From Mesostigma viride (taxonomy: Eukaryota; Streptophyta; Mesostigmatophyceae; Mesostigmatales; Mesostigmataceae), in contig RPFO01000080.1 of NCBI GenBank assembly GCA_009746045.1, forward strand, positions 1,743,183-1,807,182: a stretch of DNA of 64,000 nucleotides. Direction: 5' to 3'. Shown here piece after piece: positions 29,331 through 40,273 of the stretch. The position numbers and the translations under genes were made by a program. The notes beneath the pieces are model-generated. The model did no database searches, was not told the origin of the DNA, and saw only the letters and a list, made by a program, of their open reading frames with translations. Every line of letters starts with the position of its first letter. The stretch's first letter is position 1.

Positions 29331-30428
29331 TCACTTGTTGTTGTTGGACGGGCCGCCCTGCCCCTTCTTGCCGGGACCCTGCTCCAGCTTGTGCTGCAGC
29401 TTCCCCATGCTCATCGCCGCCCGCACCGCCGGAGACGCCAGCATTGCTCCACCCTCCTGGAATGGCAGCATTGCCGACGGCGTCCCCTTCCACCCGTCGA
29501 CCCCACATCCACCAGCTGGCATGCCGTGATCAGCTTTGCCAGGTACTCGGCTGCTGCCAGCTCCAGAATTACTTCGGAGCGTGGCGTGGCCCAGTAGCCA
29601 AATTCTGTCACCATCGTGTCCAGAATTCCTGCCATCTGCAGGAGCAGCATCCTCCTCTCCCCGCTGGCTGAGCTGCCGTGCATCGTCAGCATTAACGATG
29701 CACGGATGACTTCCCCCCCACGCTCTCTGCGTAGTCCAGCATCCCGGCAGCACCGCCTCCAGCATGTTGCTCACCAGGACCGGCACTGCATGCCCGCTCA
29801 GCGCCACCCCCTTCGTGCGCGCCAGCCTGCCAGCAGTCGCCGCTGCGGCTGGGCTTGCAGTTGCTGGAGTCTTTGCCTGGTCCAGCAGCTTCGACATGGC
29901 CGATATCAGGTCGCCAATATCTCCGCCAGTGCGGGCGTTGCCCGGCGGGATGGAAGCCCTCCGCTGGCGTTGCATAGCCCGTCTCGGTCCCCAGCAGCCG
30001 ACCTATGTTCCGGTCTAGGTCCGCCACATCCTGGTCGATCGCCCCAGGGCGCCATCCTCCTCGCCAGCGCCCGGTCCACCATGCCCCGCCCCTCCGCTTC
30101 CACCTGCCGAAGGGGGAACACCCCCAGCTCCCACCCCACCTGCTGACACTGGTGGATCCGGCTCTGCAATAGCCTCCCCCAGTTGCGCTGCTAGCACATC
30201 GGCCAGGGCCTCCTCCCCATCCCAGTCGCTGACAAACCCCCTTTTCTCCAACACGTCCATGACGTTCTTGGCACGCCCCGGATTGAGCTTCTGGATCCGC
30301 TCTAGCCAATGCCCCTCCCCTAGGATCTTCTGGACCGCAGTTGCGGCCTCCTTTGGGGTGCATCCCTCCCTGGCTTCTTGCTTGAGCTTTGCTATGAAAT
30401 TCCGCTCTGGGGCTGTCACTGAGGTCAT
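29331..30428 (-). pseudogene. gag-like ORF of the DIRS/PAT-like element
   Basis: ATG at 30428 opens a frame (30015-30428) with TPKEAATAVQKILGEGHWLERI and a Gly/Ala-rich end. After a frame break near 30000 a second frame (29331-29975) continues with NARTGGDIGDLISAMSKLLDQA and ends in a Gln/Lys/Asn-rich tail. It sits upstream of RT on the same strand, where DIRS elements carry their gag-like ORF. No zinc knuckle is visible. The role by position is particle or RNA binding. Confidence 0.55.
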
Positions 30429-30496
30429 GGTGGGTTATAATGCTTGATGTGTTATATTGCGTTTTGTTTTTTGTGATGTGGTCACTTGAGGTTCTC

Positions 30497-30705
30497 AGGC
30501 AAAAGAAACAACCTGCTTCCCTAGAATGGAAGCCCACCCTTTATAGCAACCACCTCTCCAGCCAACCCCTACCTGGGTGGCTGGGGTACGGGTGCCAGCA
30601 CAAAAAATATTTTTTCTAAAATTATTTTTTCCTTTGGTGCTATACGGCGTTGCATTCTCCGCTCAGCAGGTTAGTCATAGATAAAATGAGCATAGCTCAC
30701 CAAAT
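30497..30705 (-). repeat. split direct repeat B, terminal copy
   Basis: 209 bp copy of 25608-25815. On the minus strand it precedes the gag-like ORF and should contain the promoter. Confidence 0.9.
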
Positions 30706-30726
30706 ACCTATCGAGAGGGAAGGCTT

Positions 30727-31103
30727 AGTTAGTCTAAGTCTCCCGCCTGTAGCCTAAGTGGACACGTGCCAGCACCGCCGGCGCCCAATTGGGTACTGGG
30801 ACGGTGCTGGACTAGAGCAGTCGTGGCATGGACACGTGGCTAGACTCAGTATGTGATGAGCCGGTACCTCAGTACCGGGACTGTAGTTGTCATGTTAGGA
30901 CTGACTAGATCAGGTTGTAACTGATAGGCTAGTCCGTCCAGGATCAGTAAGTTAGGCTTAACTTACGCAAAGTCTGGTCAGCCGCAATTGACGGCTGACC
31001 AGCAGTATATGTGCCATTCTATCCTAATGCCAAGGTGTCTCGTCGTTCACACACACGCCATTTGGCACTGCCCAAGCATTCCCAGCTCGGTGTGTCCATA
31101 ACT
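30727..31103 (+). repeat. candidate 5' LTR of E2
   Basis: Proposed from position and ends only. It starts AGTTAGTCTAAG just beyond the DIRS/PAT-like element and ends CCATAACT. What follows (TGCATTAAAAAACTCC) resembles the post-LTR sequence of E1 (TGTATTCATAAAAATCCC). The matching 3' LTR is not in the window, so the limits are unproven. Short palindromes such as GGTACCTCAGTACC lie inside. Confidence 0.35.
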
Positions 31104-31207
31104 TGCATTAAAAAACTCCGTAAAAAGACACGCGTGAAAGACGACGAGCGTTCAAAGCGTTCATTTCGCGAAAACCCACTTCATTTTCTACCTACATTTT
31201 GGTACCA

Positions 31208-33609
31208 ATGGCTCCCAAGACTCCGAACAACAAGGGCAAGGCCCTGAAGGAGGCGACCTCCTCAGACGAGGAGGTGACATCAGTCACGCAGTATCAGTCG
31301 TCTTCGTCCCCGCTCTCTGATGACTCGGGGACGTCCGATTCCGACTTGGCGAGTCTGCGCCAGGAAATCCTGGACCGGAACACCCGGGACGAGACGCACC
31401 CGGACGACATCGAGGAGGATGACCCGTCGTATAGGGATGTCGTGCAGGAAGTGGTGCGCATTCCACTAATGCGTAGGGCGAGGGGTTCGACGCCGGTGGT
31501 GGCACGGGCTCAGAGGGGGCCGCCATATGCACCATGTGGTGCGGGGCCGGGCGTCACCTCGTCGGGGGAGAAGACTGGAGGGGAGTCGGGCGAGGAGTCC
31601 GAATCCAGCTCGCTCGGTCTGTTTGGCATGCAGCCCTCATCGGCAGATGAGGCACGCTCGGCGCAGGTGGAAGCCGACGCGGCACTGGCACGTCGCATTG
31701 CTGAGCAGGAGTCAGCGGAGGAGAGGAGGCTGGACGTGAGGTCACGTGAGAGGGCAGCGCAGATGGAGGATGCTGCAAGGGTCCGAGCGGCCCTGAGGAG
31801 GCCGGCCTCGCCGACCTACGAGGTGGTCAGGCGGGGCGACCTGGCATGTTTTCAACGTCTTCGCAGGTCGCAGACGATCCCGCGGGAGATCGACGGGGTG
31901 CTACAAGAGTCAGAGTTTTCCCTGACGGGACCGTCGGCTTCGGACGCTGAAGACCTGGTGGAGATGACACCAGCTATGCAGGAGCGCGAGAAGGAGGCCA
32001 AGCGGAGGCTGGAGGTCTTCCAGGCGGAGCGGGAGAAGAAGCAGCGGAGGCGCGAGGCGATTGAGCAGAGGAAGCTGCGCGAGCAGCAAGAGCGCGACAG
32101 GGCGGAGGCGCTCGCGGCGAGGATTAGGGTGAAGATGTCTCACACCAAGGTGCGGTGTGAGCGTCTCACCCGCGACATGAAGTCCTGGAAATACAGGAAG
32201 GTCGCCGAGTTGGCACCACTGCAGGGGCCGGCTCGTAGGGAAGCCGAGGCGCGCTACCGCCGGAAGCTGGCCATCTGGGAGGCAAGCGTCGGCCGACTGG
32301 GGAGGCGTATGCTGAAGCAGCGACGCCGTATGTCGAAGAACATCAAGAAGGCTGCTGTGAGGGGATGCATGGGGGAGGCGGTAAGAGCTGAGTTTGGTTT
32401 AATGCCGGATGAGCGCATTTCCACCGAGCAATTGTACCATTTTCTGTCGCAGCCCACGCATACCATTTCAAACCGAGATGGCACAGCGGCAAGAACCAGG
32501 GTGACGCACCGAGGCAAACCCGGCCCAGCGACACTGTCGCACCGGGAGGACGTCCGGAGGCAACTCCAACTGGCCCAGCAGATGCTGGACGAGGGGAGGG
32601 AGCTCACCCCAGCGGAGCATGGCCGGCTAGCAGACACGGTGGCGAGGCTGGTGGCCTCGCTGAAGCCAGCAAAGCGAAGGGCACCGGAGGAGGCATGCCC
32701 GCCACAGCCAAAACGCAGGAGGGACGAGGGGGAGGATGACGGAGAGAGGGGGGGCAACCAGGGCGGGGGAGGACACGGCACCCAGGAGTCTGCACCAACA
32801 CGGCACGAGGGCGGGGAGCGGCAGCAGCAGCAGCAGCAACAGCAACAGCAGCAGCAGCAGCAGCAGCCACCTGCAGGAACGACCACAACCTCCAACATGG
32901 CCTTGTGTAGGCCCAGGTTTGATCCAAAAAAGAAAGAGGATAAGCTAGTGTTCCCGGGTTTCAGCCAGAGGGCCATACCCAGGATGAAGCTAGGGAGTGG
33001 TTGTTTAAGTTGTCACATGCGTATGCTAGTGATAATGTCCGTGATTGGTTTGCATCCCTACGTGCATCCACACCCATCCATCAATCTGCCAAGCCTATCC
33101 AGCAGTTGGTACAATTGTACCAAAAGCGTGCCAGCAGCGGGGTAGATGTGGCAGAAAATGTGTTGTGGGCGCAGTTCATGGTAGACCTTAGGGCACTTGT
33201 TACCACGGGGGAGCACTAAGAAGTGCTTAAGGGCTTCCAGTGGATAGAGGCGTATAAGGTCAACAAGCGTGACTATGTGAGTGACAACAAAAAGTATGTC
33301 ATGTACATAGAGGGGGATGAGGAGCTGAAGAAGCTCAATGCCAAGTACCTAGTACACCTATGGCTACAAAAGGCAGAACTGGACCCGACCACCCTGTCAG
33401 TCATACTGGCAGGTCTGAAGGATAAGTGGGAGGACTTCAGGAAGGCAATGGCCTATGTGCAGCAATGCCTAGAGCCATTTGCTGCTGCAGCCAAGGATGG
33501 AAAGGTGAAGCAGGTAAAGGGGGAGGAAGCCTCAGGTACGGGGCTCTCCAAGAAGCAGATGCAGCTAGTCGCTGGTCGCCCAGGTAAAGGCGGTAATGGG
33601 GGGGGATAA
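31208..33609 (+). pseudogene. E2 N-terminal coiled-coil ORF and gag
   Basis: ATG 31208. The first 590 codons encode a charged protein: acidic N-terminus, a long Glu/Arg/Gln coiled coil (about residues 255-400), and a polyglutamine run from CAG repeats at 32820-32867. A frame break near 33000 leads to a gag-like part (HAYASDNVRDWFASLRAS, QQLVQLYQKRASSG), interrupted by TAA at 33218-33220, then ending near 33609 in a Gly/Lys-rich stretch. X also has an extra ORF before its gag. Gag would build the particle; the N-terminal coiled coil is an unusual addition. Confidence 0.62.
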
Positions 33610-33626
33610 AAACAAAAACAACAAAA

Positions 33627-35181
33627 GTGGGGGAGGTGGAAACAAGGGGGGGGGGGAAGAACAATAACAATAAAAACAGAAAACAAAGTGGGGGAGCTAG
33701 CAAGCCAGGGGGTGCTAAGCCAGCAGGGGGGGACAAGAGGTTGCCTCATGACCCCACCAAACATGGCACTAGGTGCCTTTGTAAGGGGCACCTAAAAGAT
33801 GATTGCTGGAAGGGCAAACCCGACTATGGTTCTGACGTTGATGTTTGTCCTGGATGTTGGAAAACACGTCACCCCATTGCAGCAGGAGCGCGCTGCACGG
33901 CTCCCAGGCACAACAAGAACACGCCAGGGCGCTACAACCGCGCGGGGGCGGCAGACCATGCAGGGAGACTCCTGTAAGCTACCCTCACCATTTTTCACAA
34001 ATGGTTTCCTGTTACCTTCTGTCTGCCAAGTGTTGCCTGAGTGTGAGGATGTGGATTGGGATGTGGCATATGATATGACCCTGTCACACATGATGCGTGA
34101 CCCCACCATAGCTTCCCTTAGTGCAGCAGCAGAAAAGGTAATCACGTATGGTGCTCTAGCAGAGCAACTGCACAAGGTTATGGGCCATGAGGCTGTGGCT
34201 GAAAGGCTAGCCAACAAAATACAAGGCCATGATCTGGAACAGATGTGCAGGCACGTACGTAAGCACTGTGAGCAATGTCAGCTATATGCTCCTAAGCCCA
34301 GAAAATGGCATGTGGCCACACCACCACTGGCTAGAGGCAAACTGGTTGGGGATGTTATACACGTGGTGAAGGACACGGTATACTACCTAGTCATAAAGGA
34401 TGCCTGGTCAAGGTTTGTGGTAGTGGAGCCCCTGCCTGGGATGGATAAAGAGCAGCTGCACAGAGCTTTACAGATAGCCTTGGCACGTTTTCACCCCATT
34501 GAAAAAGTAATGCTGGATCAGCAGTTTCTCTGCATCCAGGACAGGAATGATCTGCCCAAGATAGAAGTGTCTGGGGCTCAAGATCATGAACGTCAGGGGT
34601 TGGTAGAACGTACCATGCGAGCCATCAGGGATGTGATAAGAAAAATGCCATCCAGGTTGGCTGACTCTGGAAGCTATGCTGACAGGGCATCTTGGGCAGC
34701 AGGGGTGACTACCCAGCTAAACGCCAAACCAATAATGTCCTCACCTTTTGGGGAAATCACCCCAACTGGCCTTCAGTCAGGCAGCTATGCTTCAGAGGTA
34801 CACACTCACTACAACACACAAAGGCAGCACTTAGCCAAGTTGCTGGCAAAGAAAGACAAAAATAATGCCAGGCCTGTGTTTGAAGTGGGGGACCATGTGT
34901 TGTTTTTCAGAGAGGGTGACAGAGGAAGAGCACACTCTGCCAGATGGCACGGTCCAGCTGTAGTCACCAAAATTCATGAAGAAGGGACTGCAGTCACTAT
35001 ACAACATGACAGAGAGCGTGTGGTCAGCAAGCATAGACTCAAGCTTTATTACCCACCACTGGCAGACGTGTCAGGGGTAGAATTCTTGGACATGGATTCA
35101 GAGCAGGAGTCTGGTGGATTGATCTCACCCAATGAATTGGCTATGGACGTCATTGATGCAAGCACTAGTACCACAATAGAA
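33627..35181 (+). pseudogene. E2 zinc knuckle and integrase
   Basis: The first frame (33627-33977) holds a Cys/His cluster, RCLCKGHLKDDC and CPGCWKTRH. After a frame break near 33950 the second frame carries the integrase: LHKVMGH (HX4H) with HCEQC, GDVIHV with the first Asp, KDAWSRF, MLDQQF with the second Asp and GLVERTM with the catalytic Glu, followed by a basic, beta-rich C-terminal part (VGDHVLFFRE, GPAVVTKI). The frame is cut by repeat Y at 35182 and resumes at 49803 as APVFLSSAAPL. No protease precedes the integrase. Confidence 0.75.
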
Positions 35182-36754
35182 TCGGTTTTCTCTGAATATA
35201 GTTTAATTAACGCATGCGGGAAAGATAGGGCCGCTATGCCTTGGCCTGGATGTGGAAGGCTGTCTGCGACATGGGCTGACTGATTCGATCTGTACAAAGG
35301 GTTTCCTGTTCGCCCGAATTTTCCTTGGTTGACCTGGTTGTTTATAAGGGTCGGTGGCTATTAATTAGTGGTCCGAGAAAATTAATTGTAGGTGTTATAC
35401 GACTTGCTTGCAAAGATTCGTGTTTGGTTGCACCAGCTGAGGTTAGGTGGGGACCTGTAGGGTCGGCTGGTTGCTTAACGAATCTTTGGCTGATTTGTTT
35501 TCTTTAGTGAGTCGTGATTAATTATTATATAGTGGATTCGGACCGGCCTAAGGGGGTCGATGGGCGAGTTTATTGTTTGTCAGACTTGGGAACCTTTACT
35601 CAACTACCTGTACGGTTAACGCACTAGCCTGGGGGTGCGTGGCCACGCTGTTTGTAGTGGCGTTTTCAGCACTGTTCAGGCCGGTGTGTGACGCATGCTG
35701 GTGTTACTTAATTTAGGATGATGTCAGCTTGTGTGTCGGCGGGCCATGCCTTAAGCAAGCTAGGCCGGCAATGATCCGCAATTGTTTCTTTCACAATGGC
35801 GGCAATGGCCGCCTGTGCAAAATTGCACATTCTAGCGCGGGTTGCATCTGTCTTGTAGCCGAGGCAGATGGTGGCACAACCGCTAAGTTGTCCGACCAAG
35901 CATAGTATAGTTGGTCGTGCAACGGAAAGAAAATTTAAATTTACCCCCACGTTGTTTTTCCCCGGCTGCGGGTCTTTTTGACGTGGGCGAAGGATGGGGC
36001 GCTACTCCGGCGGTTTGACCAGCTTCGGCGGAGCTGTTTATAAGTTACTAAAACAGCTCCAGTGTCACATCGCGGGCTTGCCACCTTGCGATGGTGCGTG
36101 GGAAGTGACCTGGACTCAAAAGGTCCTGAACCAGGTTCCTGTCAGCAACGACTTTTTTTGTCATAAAATATTTTTTGTGGCGGCAGGTCAGTTGTCCAGC
36201 TGCCCCTGCCGAGGAGGGATAGTTGGGGACAAATAGGAGCCGCGCGAGAGTTGCGCTCCGAAGCTAGAAATTTCCCTATTGCGAGACTCGAGTTGGGGAG
36301 GGCGTCTTAGGGAGGCGAGGCTACGCCAGACCTTTGTCGTTCCTTTTCGTCTCAGCACCTGCTGCGCGGCTCAGTCTATTATGGTGTCGTAAAACCTCTT
36401 TCCTTTTTGGATGGTTCCGGAATTGTGAAATGCTGGCTCTTTTTTGGGGCTTGCTTTTGGGGTGGTCACCGGCTTGTGTCGCATTGAACCAGCGGGCCCC
36501 TGCGGGGGGTAATATAGCCTAGCGCGGGCTGAGTCGCCATTTAAGACGTTGCGACACGCTCTTTCGCGCACGGTGGTCATGAGTTTAATCGGCGCAATGG
36601 GGTTGGCGCCAGGGGGGGGTAATTGGGTGGAGGCTTCTTGCTTCCGCGTGCGGATTGAGAAACCTTAAGGCCACTGTTAACTGCTGCATTTGTGGCAGGG
36701 CTCCACTTATTGTATTCAATCAAATGCTGGTCTTCTTGGGAGCTCAGTGATCTT
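35182..36754 (+). repeat. repeat Y, first copy, 1573 bp
   Basis: Begins TCGGTTTTCTCTG and ends CTCAGTGATCTT, flanked by AA on both sides. A second copy follows at once (36757) but is broken by element X and lacks its centre. The sequence TGGAGGCTTCTTGC at 36628 lies after a G-rich run (AGGGGGGGGTAATTGGG), which could alternatively be a polypurine tract before a TG-starting LTR. No protein-coding region stands out. Confidence 0.75.
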
Positions 36755-36756
36755 AA

Positions 36757-37367
36757 TCGGTTTTCTCTGAATATAGTTTAATTAACGCATGCGGGAAAGA
36801 TAGGGCCGCTATGCCTTGGCCTGGATGTGGAAGGCTGTCTGCGACATGGGCTGACTGATTCGATCTGTACAAAGGGTTTCCTGTTCGCCCGAATTTTCCT
36901 TGGTTGACCTGGTTGTTTATAAGGGTCGGTGGCTATTAATTAGTGGTCCGAGAAAATTAATTGTAGGTGTTATACGACTTGCTTGCAAAGATTCGTGTTT
37001 GGTTGCACCAGCTGAGGTTAGGTGGGGACCTGTAGGGTCGGCTGGTTGCTTAACGAATCTTTGGCTGATTTGTTTTCTTTAGTGAGTCGTGATTAATTAT
37101 TATATAGTGGATTCGGACCGGCCTAAGGGGGTCGATGGGCGAGTTTATTGTTTGTCAGACTTGGGAACCTTTACTCAACTACCTGTACGGTTAACGCACT
37201 AGCCTGGGGGTGCGTGGCCACGCTGTTTGTAGTGGCGTTTTCAGCACTGTTCAGGCCGGTGTGTGACGCATGCTGGTGTTACTTAATTTAGGATGATGTC
37301 AGCTTGTGTGTCGGCGGGCCATGCCTTAAGCAAGCTAGGCCGGCAATGATCCGCAATTGTTTCTTTC
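36757..37367 (+). repeat. repeat Y, second copy, left part
   Basis: Identical by eye to the first 611 bp of Y (35182 onward), up to CAATTGTTTCTTTC. It is cut by X; CTTTC (37363-37367) is the target duplication of X. Confidence 0.85.
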
Positions 37368-37985
37368 AGTTGTGTGAGTGAGAATGCCACGAATTCCGCC
37401 ATGGTTCTTGCAGGAAGTTGCCTTTATTAATAACAAGGAAACACAGACGTAAGTCACGTCACTTCCAAGACTGCACGTAGCACAGGCGACAGGGTCGCAG
37501 TGCCAAGAGAACGTGCACGCAAGAACTAGCGTCCCGGTGTGACCAAGTCACTCATATAGCTTGCTAGGGACGCGTCCAAGTATTCAGCTGCACTGTCACA
37601 GCTGAACTGTCAATCAATTGATTACACAGAGCTCTGGCACGCCTTTGGCGCGGAGATCTATCAATTGTCCATACGGCTAGTCCTGTGGACCTATCCGTAC
37701 ACTAGTCAGCATCAATTGCCTCATAGGTCCTGGCGCGCTACAGCACGCCTACCTATCAATTGAACATCAAGTCCTGTACAAGTCCTGTCAACGTCCTGCG
37801 GACTATCAAAGTGACACTTGTACATCCTGTGTCCGTACGCGCCCACAGTGGCGCGCCGGGTACTGTCGGCACAGCCTAGGAAACGTCATAACTTTTACGT
37901 CCCGTAACCAAATGAGGCGTTCAAGGTGCCGTTGGAAAGAGCGTAACAATCTCTATCCATCTAACGTAAATCCTTTACGTTAACT
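37368..37985 (-). repeat. LTR of X, downstream (3') copy
   Basis: 618 bp, matching 49036-49653. On the plus strand it starts AGTTGTGTGAG and ends TTTACGTTAACT. Confidence 0.9.
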
Positions 37986-40273
37986 CCAATCCCTTCTTTT
38001 CTTTAGGGATCACATCCCCTGCCAGGGACCCTTGAAGTAGCTTGAAATGTCCTTCACTCCAGCTTGAACAGATGTCTTTAACCCATGGTCCGCCGATGTG
38101 GTCAAATTTGACCACAACACACGTAACGTAACTGTACCGCGTAATTCCGTGACCTGCGACGTAAGTGACGTAACGTAAATATGTCCGGCGGGTCGGGGCA
38201 GACCCAACCTCAATGAAAATGCTTAGGTTGGGTAGGTAATTGCGCCATAGCACAGTAAATACCACCACTTTCTTGCAGGCAGTCACGTGACTTTTGCTAA
38301 CATTTTTTACCGTTGCGCGCGCGCATAGCAAGATATGGCTGTCAGCGCGCCATTTTGTGGCAATTTTGGGTTCCGCGGCTTGAAATGGATCAGATGATGA
38401 CCCCTGAACGATGATGCATTATTTTGGTACGTCGAGAATGATCAGATTTATGCTGTTGAGGAAATACGCAGTGGCTATTACCTCTGTCTTGGTAGTCACT
38501 GTCAGACGAGACGTCCCGTTTGGTATCGCCGGTTTCCTTTGGTTCTTGGGAGTTTCCGTCTGCCTGGGCCTCCCGCGTCTTTACGAAAGTCCGCTGCGCC
38601 ATTTGCTGGGGACGTGGACGCGTTAGACGTCATCTTTGCACATATCTTCAACATGGTAATGATGACAGATGCATGGATAGAGCGGCTATGGCCGCCTCTC
38701 CCACTAGTAGCTGCATACGTGACGTATGAGCTTGCCGGCCAGCGGAACCCGGCCAGGTCATGATCGAGGCAGGTACGGCAATGCGTTTGCACGTTGTTTG
38801 CAGGGAAACTCGTACGTCCCTACATGTCTTTTGATGAGTAGGATAGTGTTATTGCAACAGCTTTCCATGCCTGCTCTAGGAGGGGTATTAGCCATTATGG
38901 TGCACAATTTGTGGCACTTCTTTGGGGGATAACGTTCAGTGATGGCAAGTTGGCGTCATGTTTGGATTCCAGCAGGTTTGGCACTCTATTGTGGTCATTT
39001 ATATTGCATAATTGTATAGCATGGCATTTTTCTCCATTTGGGGTGTTCGTAGTCATGTGTCAATATGAGCATGGTGCCGTGTGTAAAATGCAATTCTGAG
39101 TGCACCCCCCCGTTGGGGGACCCCTGAACATTCTAATAAAAATATCCAACCATGATTTTGGTGTTTAGAATCCTCCCCCGGAGAAAAGGGGGGGGGTTAA
39201 CTTTTTCTAACACGAAAAAGTTCGTCTTTTGTCCAACTTTGACTGAAGATAACATCCAGGGCACTGAATGGACTCGTGATATTATTGCATATTCTGAAAG
39301 CCCTTGAAGTGTAGATATTCCTGGCATCTTGGTTGAGGGTGTTTGGAGTTGTGGTCTAGGAGTTATGATTTTTTTCATTTTCAGGGGTCAAAAAACCAAA
39401 AAAAGTGCTGGCGGACCATGGGTTAATGGCCATTGCCATTCCCCCAGCCCTTTCTTTTAAGGAACTGGAAAAGAAACAGATCTGCCACAGGGAAAACCAT
39501 TCCATGAGAAATGGACAAAAACCTATGGAAGTGGCATTACAGAGTACCACCAGATATTAGAAGCACACAAAATTAAATACATACAGGTTAATTCTATGAG
39601 GTCTTCTCCAGAAATTAATCCCATCACCTCGGTAGAGCCTCCAGTACAATGACCTTCTGGCGGTGAGTTACATTAATTCCAGATATTAATCCCATAAAAC
39701 CCAGTACATATTCAATATAAGTACAATAAATTCATGACAATTAAAATACCACTTGACAAAGTAAGGCGTATTACAATAGTTTGCCTGTCATTCTCTCAAC
39801 AGGGGTCTATTGGCGCCCGTCTTACGGCGCCCGTCTACTTGCCAGATGGTAAACTGCCACAGCAAACAAATGACAAAATGAAACACATAGGCAACAATTA
39901 AATCCTGCCCTGGGGAACTAGGGAAGTCTGAACAGGCAAACACCTGAACAGGCCAGCTTGTAGAAACATAATACCAGGGAATCGAACCCCGCCCTATAAA
40001 CCCCAGAATAAAGGTTCCCAGACCATTGTGAGAAGTATGTACAAATATACATTTCTTTTAAAATAGAATACATGGTCTGTAATGGACCTGTCAACCTTGT
40101 GTAGTCAACAGCATGAACCCCAGCCAAAACCTGGCTGTATCCTGATTAAAATCAGAGTGAGTGTACCATGGTCCATGAGCCTTAGTACAGACTAAAATAC
40201 AGGTATTATGCCAGTCACAATGCTGACACTACCACACAATCTGCTCTCCAATGCCCTATAACCAGGCACCAGC
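37986..40273 (-). other. long 3' region of X without a gene
   Basis: 2.3 kb between pol and the 3' LTR. No convincing ORF on either strand. GACCCCTGAAC occurs at about 38399 and 39119, and its reverse (TTCAGGGGTC) at about 39380, hinting at a small older insertion. CGTATTACA at 39767 is the complement of the priming site. A G-run (39188-39196) precedes TTAACTTTTT. Confidence 0.5.

Larger units (their letters stand above)
25387..30705 (-). mobile_element. tyrosine-recombinase retroelement (DIRS/PAT-like)
   Basis: A 5.3-kb element with split direct repeats. Read on the minus strand the order is repeat B (30705-30497), coding region, repeat A (26010-25814), repeat B (25815-25608), a 24-bp spacer, repeat A (25583-25387). 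That is the A1-body-B1-A2-B2 plan known from PAT and Ngaro-type elements. It encodes a gag-like ORF, a DIRS-type RT with RNase H and a tyrosine recombinase, and no integrase. No target duplication was noted, as expected for this class. Frame breaks in gag and recombinase suggest this copy is inactive, although the repeats are nearly identical. Confidence 0.87.

Noticed and set aside
35182-36754. Canonical Helitron for repeat Y
   Set aside because: It starts with TC after A, but the end is GATCTT-AA, not CTRR before T, and no hairpin stands just inside the end.
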